Below, piece after piece: positions 31,950-41,554 of a stretch of 64,000 nt of DNA. Position 1 is the first letter of the stretch. Each line of letters opens with the position of its first letter. A program made the translations under genes and the position numbers. The stretch comes from Brevundimonas bullata (lineage in GTDB: Bacteria > Pseudomonadota > Alphaproteobacteria > Caulobacterales > Caulobacteraceae). The notes under the pieces are model-generated. The model was not told where the DNA came from and ran no database searches. It saw nothing but the letters and a program-made list of their open reading frames with translations. The stretch spans positions 310,001 to 374,000 of the forward strand of contig NZ_JACHLM010000003.1 in the NCBI RefSeq assembly GCF_014207965.1, given 5' to 3'.

Positions 31950-32516
31950 CTATCCGGCTTTGCCAGTAGCGGATTGGCCAGAAGCGGCCTGCTGGAAGCC
32001 TTTGGTCGGGAAGAAGGTGTAGCTGAGGGTAATTTCACGCACCCCCTTGGACTCGGCGTCCGTCGCCATCTCGGGCGCGACGAAGTACTGGACGGGGAAT
32101 TCCTTGGTCTCGCCGGGGCCGATTTCCTGCCCCTCGAAGCAGAAGCACTGCAACTTCTGGAAGTAGGGGCCGGCGCGTTCCGGCACGACATTATAGGCCG
32201 CCGTGGCGTGGATCGGCTGATCCGAGGTGTTGGTCACCTTGAAATAGGCCATGCCGGTTTCACCGATTCGCACGCGCTGGCTGACCTGCTCGGCCTTGAA
32301 GTCCATCGGCAGGTTGCGGACGTTGGTGTCGAAACGGATCAGGACGCTCTGGTCCAGGATCTCGGTCGGCGCCGCCTCGGCCTTCTTCACCGTGCCGTCA
32401 AAGCCGGTGACCTGACAGAAGAGGCGATAAAGCGGCACGGCGGCGAAGGCCGCGCCCGTCATGCCCATGACCACGGCCGCGCAGATCAGCGCGACGAGGT
32501 TCTTGCGGTCCTTCAC
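31950..32516 (-). CDS. ctaG: Cytochrome c oxidase assembly protein CtaG/Cox11
   Basis: Copper chaperone that inserts CuB into subunit I. 188 residues: one N-terminal membrane anchor (about 7-28) and a periplasmic immunoglobulin-like domain. The copper-binding motif is LQCFCFEGQEIGPGE, and the conserved VPLYRLFCQVTGFDG follows the anchor. The first four bases overlap the end of the preceding small gene (ATGA at 32513). Confidence 0.97.
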   Translation of the reverse strand: MKDRKNLVALICAAVVMGMTGAAFAAVPLYRLFCQVTGFDGTVKKAEAAPTEILDQSVLIRFDTNVRNLPMDFKAEQVSQRVRIGETGMAYFKVTNTSDQPIHATAAYNVVPERAGPYFQKLQCFCFEGQEIGPGETKEFPVQYFVAPEMATDAESKGVREITLSYTFFPTKGFQQAASGQSATGKAG

Positions 32517-32758
32517 GGCGTCGGCTCCGACATCGGGGCGGCAGCGGGAGCGGGCAGCGCCGGATCGGCCTGAAGCACCGTGCCGACCGCCGCCGCCTCG
32601 GCCGCCTTGCGGGCCTCGGTGTTGCGCTGAAGGTTCGTCACGGTGACGACGAAGACTAGGACGATGAAGCCGACCAGGCCCATGGCGATGGCCACGTTGC
32701 GGCGCTTGCGCGCGCGCACTTGCTCGTCGGTCAGTGTGATGAAGTTAGGACGGGTCAC
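32513..32758 (-). CDS. Small single-span membrane protein in oxidase operon
   Basis: An 81-residue protein with a basic N-terminus (VRARKRRN), one membrane helix (about 24-43) and a C-terminal Ala/Pro-rich tail facing the periplasm. Position between ctaB and ctaG and general shape match the CoxF-type small protein found at this place in alphaproteobacteria; the sequence itself carries no diagnostic motif. 4-bp overlaps or gaps on both sides show it belongs to the operon. Confidence 0.75.
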   Translation of the reverse strand: MTRPNFITLTDEQVRARKRRNVAIAMGLVGFIVLVFVVTVTNLQRNTEARKAAEAAAVGTVLQADPALPAPAAAPMSEPTP

Positions 32759-32762
32759 GCGG

Positions 32763-33740
32763 TCAGGCTCCCAGGCCCGGCAGCTGCTCGACCAGGAGGG
32801 CCGAGAACAGCGCCATCAGATACAGGATGGAGAAGGCGAACAGGTTGCGTGCCGGTTTGGCCTCGGCCCGGACGTCATACAATGCGGCCTCTCGCCCCAC
32901 CGCCTCGGCCTTGTCCGGCTGGTCGCCCGCGCGCGAGCGCCACAGGCGGAACGCCAGGGCCAGGAAGAAGAGGCCGCCGGCCACAGAGACCGCCAAATAG
33001 ACGACGCCGCCCAGCCCCAGGAAGGCCGGCGCAATGGCCACGGGCACGAAGATCAGGGTGTAGATCAGGATCTGCAGCCGGGTCGACTTTGCGCCGCGCG
33101 CCACCGGCATCATCGGAATGCCCGCCTTGGCGTAGTCGCCGGCCGAATAGAGGGCCAGGGCCCAGCTATGCGGCGGGGTCCACAGGAAGATGATCAGGAA
33201 CAGCAGCCAGGCCTGCCACGGCGCGTCGCCCGTCACCGCCGCCCAGCCGATGACCGGAGGCAGAGCGCCCGCGGCCCCGCCGATGACGATGTTCTGGGGC
33301 GTCCGGCGCTTGAGCAACAGGGTGTAGAAGCCGGCGTAATAGACGATGGTCAGGGCCAGAAGGCCGCCGGCCAGCCAGTTGGTCGTCATGCCCAGCAGCA
33401 TGACCGAGAAGATCGACAGGATGACGCCAAAGGCCATGGCGTCATTCTTGCGCACGCGGCCCGCGGCGACCGGACGGCCGCGCGTGCGGCGCATCAGGGC
33501 GTCGGTCTCCCCTTCCAGCGCCATGTTCAGGGCGCCGGCGGCCCCCGCCCCCACGGCGATGCACAGCACCGCGATGGCGGCCAGCAGCGGATTGGGGTGG
33601 CCCGGCGCCACGATCAGTCCGGTCACGGCGGTGAAAACCACCAGCGACATGACGCGCGGCTTCAGCAGCTGGAAGAAGTCTTCCGGCTGGGCGGTGGTCA
33701 CGAGAGGGGTCTCACGAGTGGGGCGGTCGGTCATGGTCAT
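32763..33740 (-). CDS. ctaB: Protoheme IX farnesyltransferase (heme O synthase)
   Basis: Polytopic UbiA-family prenyltransferase (325 residues, about nine helices) that adds a farnesyl group to heme B to make heme O, the precursor of heme A. The Asp-rich prenyl-diphosphate site is at NMALEGETDALMRRTRGRPV, and the second one at LYSAGDYAKAGIPMMPV. The start codon is 11 bp past the stem of a hairpin that may terminate or attenuate transcription coming from ctaD. Confidence 0.97.
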   Translation of the reverse strand: MTMTDRPTRETPLVTTAQPEDFFQLLKPRVMSLVVFTAVTGLIVAPGHPNPLLAAIAVLCIAVGAGAAGALNMALEGETDALMRRTRGRPVAAGRVRKNDAMAFGVILSIFSVMLLGMTTNWLAGGLLALTIVYYAGFYTLLLKRRTPQNIVIGGAAGALPPVIGWAAVTGDAPWQAWLLFLIIFLWTPPHSWALALYSAGDYAKAGIPMMPVARGAKSTRLQILIYTLIFVPVAIAPAFLGLGGVVYLAVSVAGGLFFLALAFRLWRSRAGDQPDKAEAVGREAALYDVRAEAKPARNLFAFSILYLMALFSALLVEQLPGLGA

Positions 33741-33782
33741 AAAAAGCCAAAGGCCGCCCTTCCGGTTGCGAAAGGGCGGCCT
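33741..33782 (-). terminator. Intrinsic terminator/attenuator between ctaD and ctaB
   Basis: On the minus strand an 11-bp perfect stem (AGGCCGCCCTT with AAGGGCGGCCT, 10-base loop) is followed by TTGGCTTTTT, directly before the ctaB ATG. It would end or limit read-through from ctaCD into the assembly genes, making the structural subunits more abundant than the assembly factors. Confidence 0.6.
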
Positions 33783-33804
33783 CTCTAGGGTTATCCGGGT
33801 CGGA

Positions 33805-35475
<1,671 letters not shown>

Positions 35476-35478
35476 CTA

Positions 35479-36453
35479 TTACTGGGCGGCCGGCGCGGCG
35501 GGCGCGGCTGCGGGGACCGCGGGAGCGGCGGCGGCGGTCGGGGCGGCGGCGTCAGCTGCCAGGGCAGCGACGGCGGCGGCAGTCGGGGCGGCGACCGGAG
35601 CAGCAGCGGCGGCGGCCGCAGCGGCTTCGTCAGCCTTCTTCGTCATGGAACCGCCCTTGGAGGCGACCCAGGCGGCGAATTCAGCCTCGGACACGACGTT
35701 GATCTGCATCGGCATGAAGGCGTGATCGACGCCGCACAGCTCGGAGCACTGGCCGTAATAGATGCCGGTCTTTTCGGCGTTGAACCAGGTCTCGTTGACG
35801 CGGCCCGGGACGGCGTCGGTCTTCAGACCAAAGGCGGGCAGACCAACCGAGTGGATCACGTCAGACGCCGTAACCAGCAGGCGCACGGTCTTGCCGACCG
35901 GCACGACCATGGGCTCGTCGGCGGCCAGGCGATAGAGGTGCGGCGGCGCCTTATCCTCGGGCGTCATGTTCGAGATGTACTCGGCCACGCCCTGATCCGG
36001 GTATTCATAGGCCCAGTTCCACTGGTTGCCGGTGACCTTAACCGTCAGGTCGGGGTCGGGCATGTCGTGATAGGCGAACAGCAGGCGGAACGAGAAGAGC
36101 GAGATGCCGACCAGGATCAGCACCGGCACCACGGTCCAGATGACCTCGATGACCGTGTTGTGGCTCCACTTGGCCGGAACCGGGTTAGAACGCTTGTTGT
36201 AACGGACAGCGATCCAGATCAGCAGGGCCAGCACCAGCAGGGTGATGATCGTGATCACCGGCATCAACACCACGTCGTGGAAGAAGATCGCCTCGTGCTT
36301 CAGCGGCGCTGCAGCGGGTTGCAGGCCGATACCGCCCGGGGTCGGTTGACCCAGCAGATCCTGCGCCCAAGCCGGCGCAGCGACGAAGGCGGCAAGAGCG
36401 GTCGCGGCGACACCGCCTCCGATCCGCGCCATGGCTCGCGTGCCCATCCCCAT
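35479..36453 (-). CDS. ctaC: Cytochrome c oxidase subunit II
   Basis: A 324-residue subunit with a signal peptide (about 1-31, ending AAPAWAQ), two membrane helices and a periplasmic cupredoxin domain with the binuclear CuA site in GQCSELCGVDHAFMPMQI (Cys-x3-Cys-x3-His-x2-Met). The tail after about residue 265 is an Ala/Pro-rich low-complexity extension of some 55 residues, unusual in length. I took the ATG at 36453, with GAGGA 5 bp before it; an ATG at 36465 includes that sequence. First gene of the minus-strand oxidase series. Confidence 0.95.
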   Translation of the reverse strand: MGMGTRAMARIGGGVAATALAAFVAAPAWAQDLLGQPTPGGIGLQPAAAPLKHEAIFFHDVVLMPVITIITLLVLALLIWIAVRYNKRSNPVPAKWSHNTVIEVIWTVVPVLILVGISLFSFRLLFAYHDMPDPDLTVKVTGNQWNWAYEYPDQGVAEYISNMTPEDKAPPHLYRLAADEPMVVPVGKTVRLLVTASDVIHSVGLPAFGLKTDAVPGRVNETWFNAEKTGIYYGQCSELCGVDHAFMPMQINVVSEAEFAAWVASKGGSMTKKADEAAAAAAAAAPVAAPTAAAVAALAADAAAPTAAAAPAVPAAAPAAPAAQ

Positions 36454-36645
36454 TCGAGTCCTCATAAACCGTTTCGCAGCCGACGTTTGCGAGCAATTCG
36501 CAAACACCCCCGGGCCCTTGCGGACCTCGGCGTTTCAGGGCCGGTCCTTATCGGCTCGGGTTGCGCTTGCCAAGCGATCAAGCGCCGCAAGAGGGGGGAT
36601 GGGGCGAAAGTTCGGCGGATTAATTCGCTGTCATGTACTGACAGC

Positions 36646-36671
36646 TACCTTGCGGTGCACGATACCTTGCG
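36646..36671 (+). promoter_or_regulatory. Direct repeats in the padR promoter
   Basis: TACCTTGCG occurs twice, at 36646 and 36663, 17 bp apart, in the divergent ctaC/padR gap and 30 bp before the padR start. PadR-type regulators usually bind their own promoter at repeats of this kind; the upstream TGTACTGACA may be part of the site. Confidence 0.4.
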
Positions 36672-36702
36672 ATACCCATTGGCCATCACCGAAGGGAACG
36701 CC

Positions 36703-37119
36703 ATGCCCGAAACCATCGACATCCAACTGAAGAAAGGCGTGCTGGGATTGTGCGTGCTGGCCCTGCTGGCCCGCTCCGACAGCTACGCCTATGAAATCGC
36801 CAGCCGCCTGTCCGACGCCATCGGCATGGGGGAAGGCACCATCTATCCGCTGATGCGCCGCATGCAGACGGACGGCCTGGTCGAGACCTATCTGGTCGAG
36901 TCCACCAGCGGCCCGTCGCGCAAATACTATCGGTTGACCGCCGCCGGTCGCGCCGCCCTGGAAGGTCAGACCGCCGAGTGGCGGGCCTTCGCCCAGGCCG
37001 TCGACGCCCTGGTGGCGAACACCGCGCCGCACAGCGACACCATAGCGGCAGGCGCGCCGATAGAGCCGGCCGCCCTGACTGACCAATCCGCAGACGCTCA
37101 ACGGGGAGCTGAACAATGA
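36703..37119 (+). CDS. PadR family transcriptional regulator
   Basis: A 138-residue winged-helix repressor. The PadR fold is clear: LKKGVLGLCVLALLAR, YAYEIASRLSDAIG, GEGTIYPLMRRMQTDGLVET and the wing SGPSRKYYRLTAAGRAALEG (about 70-89), then a C-terminal dimerisation helix. Its stop overlaps the HAAS gene by 4 bp. In this arrangement (padR-HAAS-GIN) the regulator generally controls its own operon in response to envelope or drug stress; the inducer here is unknown. Confidence 0.93.
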   Translation: MPETIDIQLKKGVLGLCVLALLARSDSYAYEIASRLSDAIGMGEGTIYPLMRRMQTDGLVETYLVESTSGPSRKYYRLTAAGRAALEGQTAEWRAFAQAVDALVANTAPHSDTIAAGAPIEPAALTDQSADAQRGAEQ

Positions 37120-37688
37120 ACCGCGCCGAATTTCTGGCCCGCCTGCAACGCGGCCTGGTCGGACTGCCGACCACGACGGCGAACGACATCGTCGCCGACT
37201 ATGAAAGCCACTTCGCCGACGGACTCGCCGCCGGTCGCACCGAGGCGCAGGTCGCCGAGGCCCTGGGCGATCCCGATCGTCTGGCCCGCGAGCTGAAGGC
37301 CGAGGCCAGCGCCAAGCGCTGGGGACAGGAACAGACCGCCTCCTCCGCCGCCGGGGCCATCTTCGGCATTCTGGGTCTGGGCGCGATCGACATCCTGATC
37401 CTGCTGCCCATCGCCCTGCCGGTGTTCGGCACGGTGCTGTCGCTCCTGATCGCCGGGGTCGCGGTCTTCGTGGCCGGCGGCGCCGTCCTGGTGGTCGGCC
37501 CCTTCCTCGGCGGGCCGGGCGGCGCCCTGGCGGCGGCCCTGCTGGGCGTCGGCCTGATGGGTCTGGGGATCTTCATGACCGGGACCATGGCCCTGCTGAC
37601 CAAGTGGCTGATCGACGCCACCGTCTGGTACGCCCGCCTGCACTATCGCGTGGTCAAGCCCGCGCTCGAACCCCAATCGCAAGTCTGA
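37116..37688 (+). CDS. HAAS domain (DUF1700) membrane protein
   Basis: A 190-residue protein with an N-terminal HAAS helical domain (about 1-70: FLARLQRGLVGLPT, VADYESHFADGLAAGRTEAQ, ALGDPDRLARELK) and about four hydrophobic segments after residue 80. HAAS proteins are coupled to PadR regulators and are thought to transmit a membrane signal. Overlaps padR by 4 bp and precedes the GIN gene by 24 bp. Confidence 0.9.
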   Translation: MNRAEFLARLQRGLVGLPTTTANDIVADYESHFADGLAAGRTEAQVAEALGDPDRLARELKAEASAKRWGQEQTASSAAGAIFGILGLGAIDILILLPIALPVFGTVLSLLIAGVAVFVAGGAVLVVGPFLGGPGGALAAALLGVGLMGLGIFMTGTMALLTKWLIDATVWYARLHYRVVKPALEPQSQV

Positions 37689-37712
37689 GCCGGTTCTGAG
37701 GGAGGAACTGAC

Positions 37713-38492
37713 ATGATCCGCAATCTACTCATCATCTCGGGCGCCGGCCTGATCCTGGCCATCGTCGGCATCGGCGGCGCCTTCGCTGTGGGAGGCCGCG
37801 ACCTGGCCCGCCACGACTGGACCTGGGTGGTCACCGACGACGACGCCGGCGACGACAGCTTCAAGATCGAACGCGGCGCCGTCTCGCCCGACGTGACCCG
37901 CACGCTGGCCTGGACCGGCGACCAACGGCTGGCCATCGATCTGCCCGCCGACGTCACCTATGATCAGGACGCCGCCTCGCCCGGCATCACGATCACCGGC
38001 CCCAAGAGCGCCGTTGACCGGGTCCGCTTCGTCAATGGTCGCTTGACCATGGATGACGCCCCCAGAGGCGACCGCAGCTACATCCGCTGGAGCGGCGCCG
38101 GCATTCACGGCTGGAGCGAGACCGAAGCGCTGAAGATCACCATCAGGGCGCCCTCGGTGAAGGCCTTCGACCTGTCCGGGCCGGCGGACCTGACAATCCG
38201 CGCCTATGATCAACCGACCCTGGACCTGACCATGACCGGCAGCTCGGACGTCCAGATCCAGGGCAAGACCGAAGCGGTCACCCTGGACATCTCCGGCTCT
38301 GGCAGCGCCGAGCTGGAAGAGCTGTTCGTCACCGACGCCAAACTGCGGGTCAGCGGCAGCGGCGACGCCGAAGTCGGCCCGACCGGCAAGGCCGAAATCG
38401 ATGTCTCGGGCAGCGGCTCGGTGCGCCTGACCCGCCGCCCGGCCCAGCTGCGCCAGGACATCAGCGGTTCGGGAGACGTCACCCAGGACTGA
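37713..38492 (+). CDS. GIN domain (DUF2807) envelope protein
   Basis: A 259-residue protein with an N-terminal membrane or signal segment (about 4-26) and a C-terminal right-handed beta-helix of the putative auto-transporter adhesin head GIN type, marked by repeated GSGS turns: LTMTGSSDVQIQG, ISGSGSAELEEL, VSGSGDAEVG, VSGSGSVRLT and ISGSGDVTQD. Probably faces the periplasm. Third gene of the padR operon, followed by a terminator. Confidence 0.88.
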   Translation: MIRNLLIISGAGLILAIVGIGGAFAVGGRDLARHDWTWVVTDDDAGDDSFKIERGAVSPDVTRTLAWTGDQRLAIDLPADVTYDQDAASPGITITGPKSAVDRVRFVNGRLTMDDAPRGDRSYIRWSGAGIHGWSETEALKITIRAPSVKAFDLSGPADLTIRAYDQPTLDLTMTGSSDVQIQGKTEAVTLDISGSGSAELEELFVTDAKLRVSGSGDAEVGPTGKAEIDVSGSGSVRLTRRPAQLRQDISGSGDVTQD

Positions 38493-38514
38493 TCCTGTCC
38501 GCCCAGGACGGCCG

Positions 38515-38546
38515 ACGGCCCCTTTCGCAGCGCGAGAGGGGCCGTT
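38515..38546 (+). terminator. Putative terminator after the padR operon
   Basis: Inverted repeat ACGGCCCCT (38515-38523) and AGGGGCCGT (38537-38545) with a 13-base loop, 22 bp after the GIN stop codon. The following T tract is weak (TTCCGT). Confidence 0.5.
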
Positions 38547-38597
38547 CCGTATGCGGAACCCGTGACGCAGGGCGGTCGAGCGCCTATCTAGCCTTGC

Positions 38598-40028
38598 ATG
38601 AGCACAGTCGCCTCCCCCTCCCCCATCCTCGACGCCGCGGGCGTGGCCCCTGACGAGGCCCTGTCCATTCTGCAGACGGCGCTGGCCGGCGCCGACGACG
38701 GCGAGCTGTTTCTGGAAAAGACCGAGAGCGAATCGCTCGTCTTTGACGACGGACGGCTGAAGGGCGCCTCCTACGACGCGGTCGAGGGCTTCGGCCTGCG
38801 CGTCGTGGCGGGCGAGACCGCCGGATACGCCCACGCCAATGAGATTTCCGCCGCCGCCATCCGCCGCGCCGCCGACAGCGCGTCCCTGGCCAAGCGCGGC
38901 TACGCCGGTCACGCCGCCGAGGCCCCGCGCGCCACCAATCAGAAACTCTATGACGAGGTCGATCCCCTCGCCTCGCCCGGCTTCTCGGACAAGATCGAAC
39001 TGCTGTCGGAAATCGACGCCTGGGCGCGCGCCCGCGACCCGCGCGTGGTGCAGGTCTCGGCCTCGATCACCGGAGAGCGCCGCGCGATCGAGATCCTGCG
39101 CGCCGACGGCCGGTTGCTCAGCGACGTGCGCCCTCTGGTCCGGCTGAACGTCTCGGTCACGGTCGAGCGCGACGGCAAGCGCGAGAGCGCCTCGTCCGGC
39201 GCCGGCGGCCGTGCGGGCTTTGAAGCCTGGATCGCGCCGGACCGCTGGCAGGGCCAGATCGACGAGGCCCTGAGGCAGGCCCTGGTCAACCTCGACGCCA
39301 TCGACTGCCCGGCGGGCGAGATGGACGTGGTTCTGGGCGCCGGCTGGCCCGGGGTCCTGCTGCACGAGGCCATCGGCCACGGCTTCGAGGGCGACTTCCA
39401 CCGCAAGGGCTCCTCGGTCTTCAGCGGCAAGATGGGCCAGCGCGTCGCCGCCCCCGGCGTGACCATCGTTGACGACGGCTCAATCGCCGGGCGGCGCGGT
39501 TCGCTGTCTTTCGATGACGAAGGCACCCCGACCTCGCGCACCGTCCTGATTGAGGACGGCATCATGGTCGGCCTGATGCACGACCGCCTGTCAGCGCGTC
39601 AGTTGGGGGCCCAGGCCACCGGCAACGGTCGCCGCCAGTCCTTCGCCCACATGCCCATGCCGCGCATGACCAACACCTTCATGGAGGCCGGCAACGACAA
39701 GTTCGAGGACATGATCGCCTCGACGAAGCGCGGCCTCTACGCCGCCAACTTCGGCGGCGGCCAGGTGGACATCACCAACGGCAAGTTCGTCTTCCAGTGC
39801 ACCGAGGCCTATCTGATCGAGGACGGCAGGATCACCGCACCCGTCCGCGGCGCCACCCTGATCGGCGACGGGGCCACCGCCCTGACGCATATCCAGATGG
39901 TCGGCGACGACTTCGCCTTCGACCCCGGCGTCGGCGTCTGCGGCAAATCAGGACAGGGCGTCCCCGTCGGCATCGGCCAGCCCAGCCTAAAGATGGGCGG
40001 CCTGACCGTAGGCGGCACGGCGGTCTAG
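38598..40028 (+). CDS. tldD: Metalloprotease TldD
   Basis: A 476-residue zinc protease that forms a heterodimer with TldE/PmbA and trims peptides, including microcin precursors, and affects gyrase-toxin antidotes. The metal motif is LLHEAIGHGFEGDF (His-Glu-x3-His, about residue 256), and the C-terminal CGKSGQGVPVGIGQPSLKMG is the conserved cap that holds the third ligand. Complete. A shortened and damaged copy of its 3' portion follows at 40422-40622. tldE is not in the window. Confidence 0.96.
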   Translation: MSTVASPSPILDAAGVAPDEALSILQTALAGADDGELFLEKTESESLVFDDGRLKGASYDAVEGFGLRVVAGETAGYAHANEISAAAIRRAADSASLAKRGYAGHAAEAPRATNQKLYDEVDPLASPGFSDKIELLSEIDAWARARDPRVVQVSASITGERRAIEILRADGRLLSDVRPLVRLNVSVTVERDGKRESASSGAGGRAGFEAWIAPDRWQGQIDEALRQALVNLDAIDCPAGEMDVVLGAGWPGVLLHEAIGHGFEGDFHRKGSSVFSGKMGQRVAAPGVTIVDDGSIAGRRGSLSFDDEGTPTSRTVLIEDGIMVGLMHDRLSARQLGAQATGNGRRQSFAHMPMPRMTNTFMEAGNDKFEDMIASTKRGLYAANFGGGQVDITNGKFVFQCTEAYLIEDGRITAPVRGATLIGDGATALTHIQMVGDDFAFDPGVGVCGKSGQGVPVGIGQPSLKMGGLTVGGTAV

Positions 40029-40030
40029 GT

Positions 40031-40257
40031 TCAGGCCTTCACTGGCCCCGTCAGCCGCCCTTGCGCTGAGGTCATGCTGCATGCCCATGTCTGCATGAGA
40101 CGCCTGATAGATCCCGCGTCCGAGGCGAAGCGTTTCGCCATCCGCTGCCATTGCGCGAGGTCGGCGCCGTAACCCCAACAGCCTTGAGTTCAGACAGACG
40201 CATCATGCGTCCCCAACCGAGGAGCTGACGGGCAAGTTCGCGATTTGAGAGCGCCAT
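40031..40257 (-). pseudogene. Possible frameshifted small gene
   Basis: On the minus strand the frame from the ATG at 40257 reads MALSNRELARQLLGWGRMMR then LSELKAVG, and another frame picks up as WGYGADLAQWQRMAKRFASD and SIRRLMQTWACSMTSAQGRL to a TGA at 40031. Both parts look protein-like and meet near 40170-40185, so one small gene of about 75 codons may have suffered a frameshift. No family recognised. Confidence 0.3.
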
Positions 40258-40421
40258 GAGCTAAGTAAAAATCCTCGGAGGTTAGACCCTATCTTCCTAG
40301 GTTTTGTATCCCCATCGCCTAGCAACCTTAAATCGCTTCTTTGGCGTAAGCCTGAGCGGCCTTGGCCTCCCCAGCGCAAAACCGACCGCAGCCTATCATC
40401 ATTGCCAGACGCTTCTTGATG

Positions 40422-40622
40422 ATGATCGCCTCGACCAAGCGCGGCCTCTACGCGGCTAACTTCGGCGGCGGTCAGGTGCTCAGCACAAACGGCAAGTTCG
40501 TCTTCCAGCGCACCGAGGCCTATCTGATCAAGGACGGCAGGATCTCCGCCCCCGTCCTCGGCGACCCCAGCCTCACCGTCTTCGGCAAGTCCGGCCAGGG
40601 CGTTCCCGGCGGCATCGGCTAA
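40422..40622 (+). pseudogene. Duplicated, internally deleted 3' fragment of tldD
   Basis: Bases 40422-40560 match tldD from 39711 on (MIASTKRGLYAANFGGGQV, GKFVFQRTEAYLIKDGRI), then a deletion joins to the C-terminal part (FGKSGQGVPGGIG) and a stop. No start and no catalytic motif, so it is non-functional. Same orientation as tldD, 394 bp beyond its stop. It is the second example in this window of a gene's 3' end repeated just downstream of the gene. Confidence 0.82.
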
Positions 40623-40765
40623 GCACGAATCATCCCAATGTAACGCTGTTTTCAGAATTGTTTGTGAACCAATCTTGGCCAGTCTCGTATATTGGCCATG
40701 CTTAGCTTGTCGTCCGCTGCCCTTATCGCCCTTCGCCTTCGCTCGAGTGATCCGGCGAAGGGCCA

Positions 40766-40933
40766 ATGAGCTACTATCGTCTGCGCGCCTTGCGCGCCAA
40801 GGAGTCGGCGCATTCGAGGGATTGCGAGAAGGAGCGTCTGCATCTTCTTCGCCTCGCCTGTCTTTACGAGCAAAACGCCAGGCTGGAAGAACGCGCACGC
40901 CGTCAACAGTTGCGCCGCCCTTCCGAACGATGA
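40766..40933 (+). CDS. Small basic coiled-coil protein
   Basis: A 55-residue frame (MSYYRLRALRAKESAHSRDC, then EKERLHLLRLACLYEQNARL and EERARRQQLRRPSER). It is almost wholly helical with heptad-like leucines and many Arg/Glu, which favours a real small protein over chance. No obvious ribosome binding site; the start lies in a gap with promoter-like AT-rich sequence (40640-40690). No family recognised. Confidence 0.5.
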   Translation: MSYYRLRALRAKESAHSRDCEKERLHLLRLACLYEQNARLEERARRQQLRRPSER

Positions 40934-41554
40934 TCGCTTGATCAGGAGCGCTCGCCGCGGGTGACGATTTTAGAGGAACGGAGAACGATCTGCAGCCATG
41001 AGGTCACGATCACGCCGCCGCCATTCCCAAACTGTCCCGCGGAAGATGCGGATCGGCCGCTGACGAGCCCAGGACTTCGCCGCCTGTCAGCAGAGGTGAC
41101 ATCAGGGCAGGCCGCTTTTTTCTCCAATAGCTCAGGGGTCGCTCCAGCCCATGACCCGAAAGCGGGCCTGGCGGCTTGCTAAAGAGCTGGACGCCGGCAT
41201 GCAGACGCCCATTACGAACGATGGCGTTGTAGCCGGTTCCTCTGCTGCTCGTGGATCCGCTGATCGTCGCTCGGTGAGAGCTGACGTCGTGGCGGCGGAC
41301 GTCAGGTGGGTCCTCCTCTGCGATCTCGAGTCCGCGAATCCGGACCGGGCGCGAACGCTCGCTGCCTGGGAGGACGGCGCGGCGGTTTCATTGCCGCCGC
41401 CATCGCAAGACTGAATTTCCAATGGCGGAGACATCTCGCCTGCCGCAGGGACTGACCTGATGGCCCCTGGGTCGCATCGCTTGGCGCTTGCTCTGACGCC
41501 TCGATCGGGTCCAGTAAGCTCGACCGTCCCGAAAGGGACAACGGACGCCAAGCC
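40934..41554. other. Intergenic region with TIGR02588 3'-end relic
   Basis: 620 bp before the HWE kinase. It contains the left copy of a roughly 115-bp direct repeat (41050-41172) whose minus strand encodes RFRVMGWSDP, the C-terminus of the TIGR02588-type gene at 46978. The 87-codon frame at 41151-41414 (+) has fair composition but no start signal and begins inside the repeat, so I do not call it. Nothing else recognisable. Confidence 0.45.
41050..41172. repeat. Left copy of about 115-bp direct repeat
   Basis: Matches 46895-47009 in the same orientation with roughly three quarters identity: shared blocks include GCAGGCCGCT, the ATCGCTCCA/GTCGCTCCA segment and CGCGGGCCTGG/AGCGGGCCTGG. The right copy covers the 3' end of the TIGR02588 gene; the left copy is what remains of such an end. 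The two bracket 5.7 kb with the HWE kinase, esterase, rep relic and ParDE pair. Confidence 0.6.

Noticed and set aside
41151..41414. 87-codon plus-strand frame
   Set aside because: Begins inside a repeat derived from another gene's minus-strand 3' end; no ribosome binding site; unconvincing composition.
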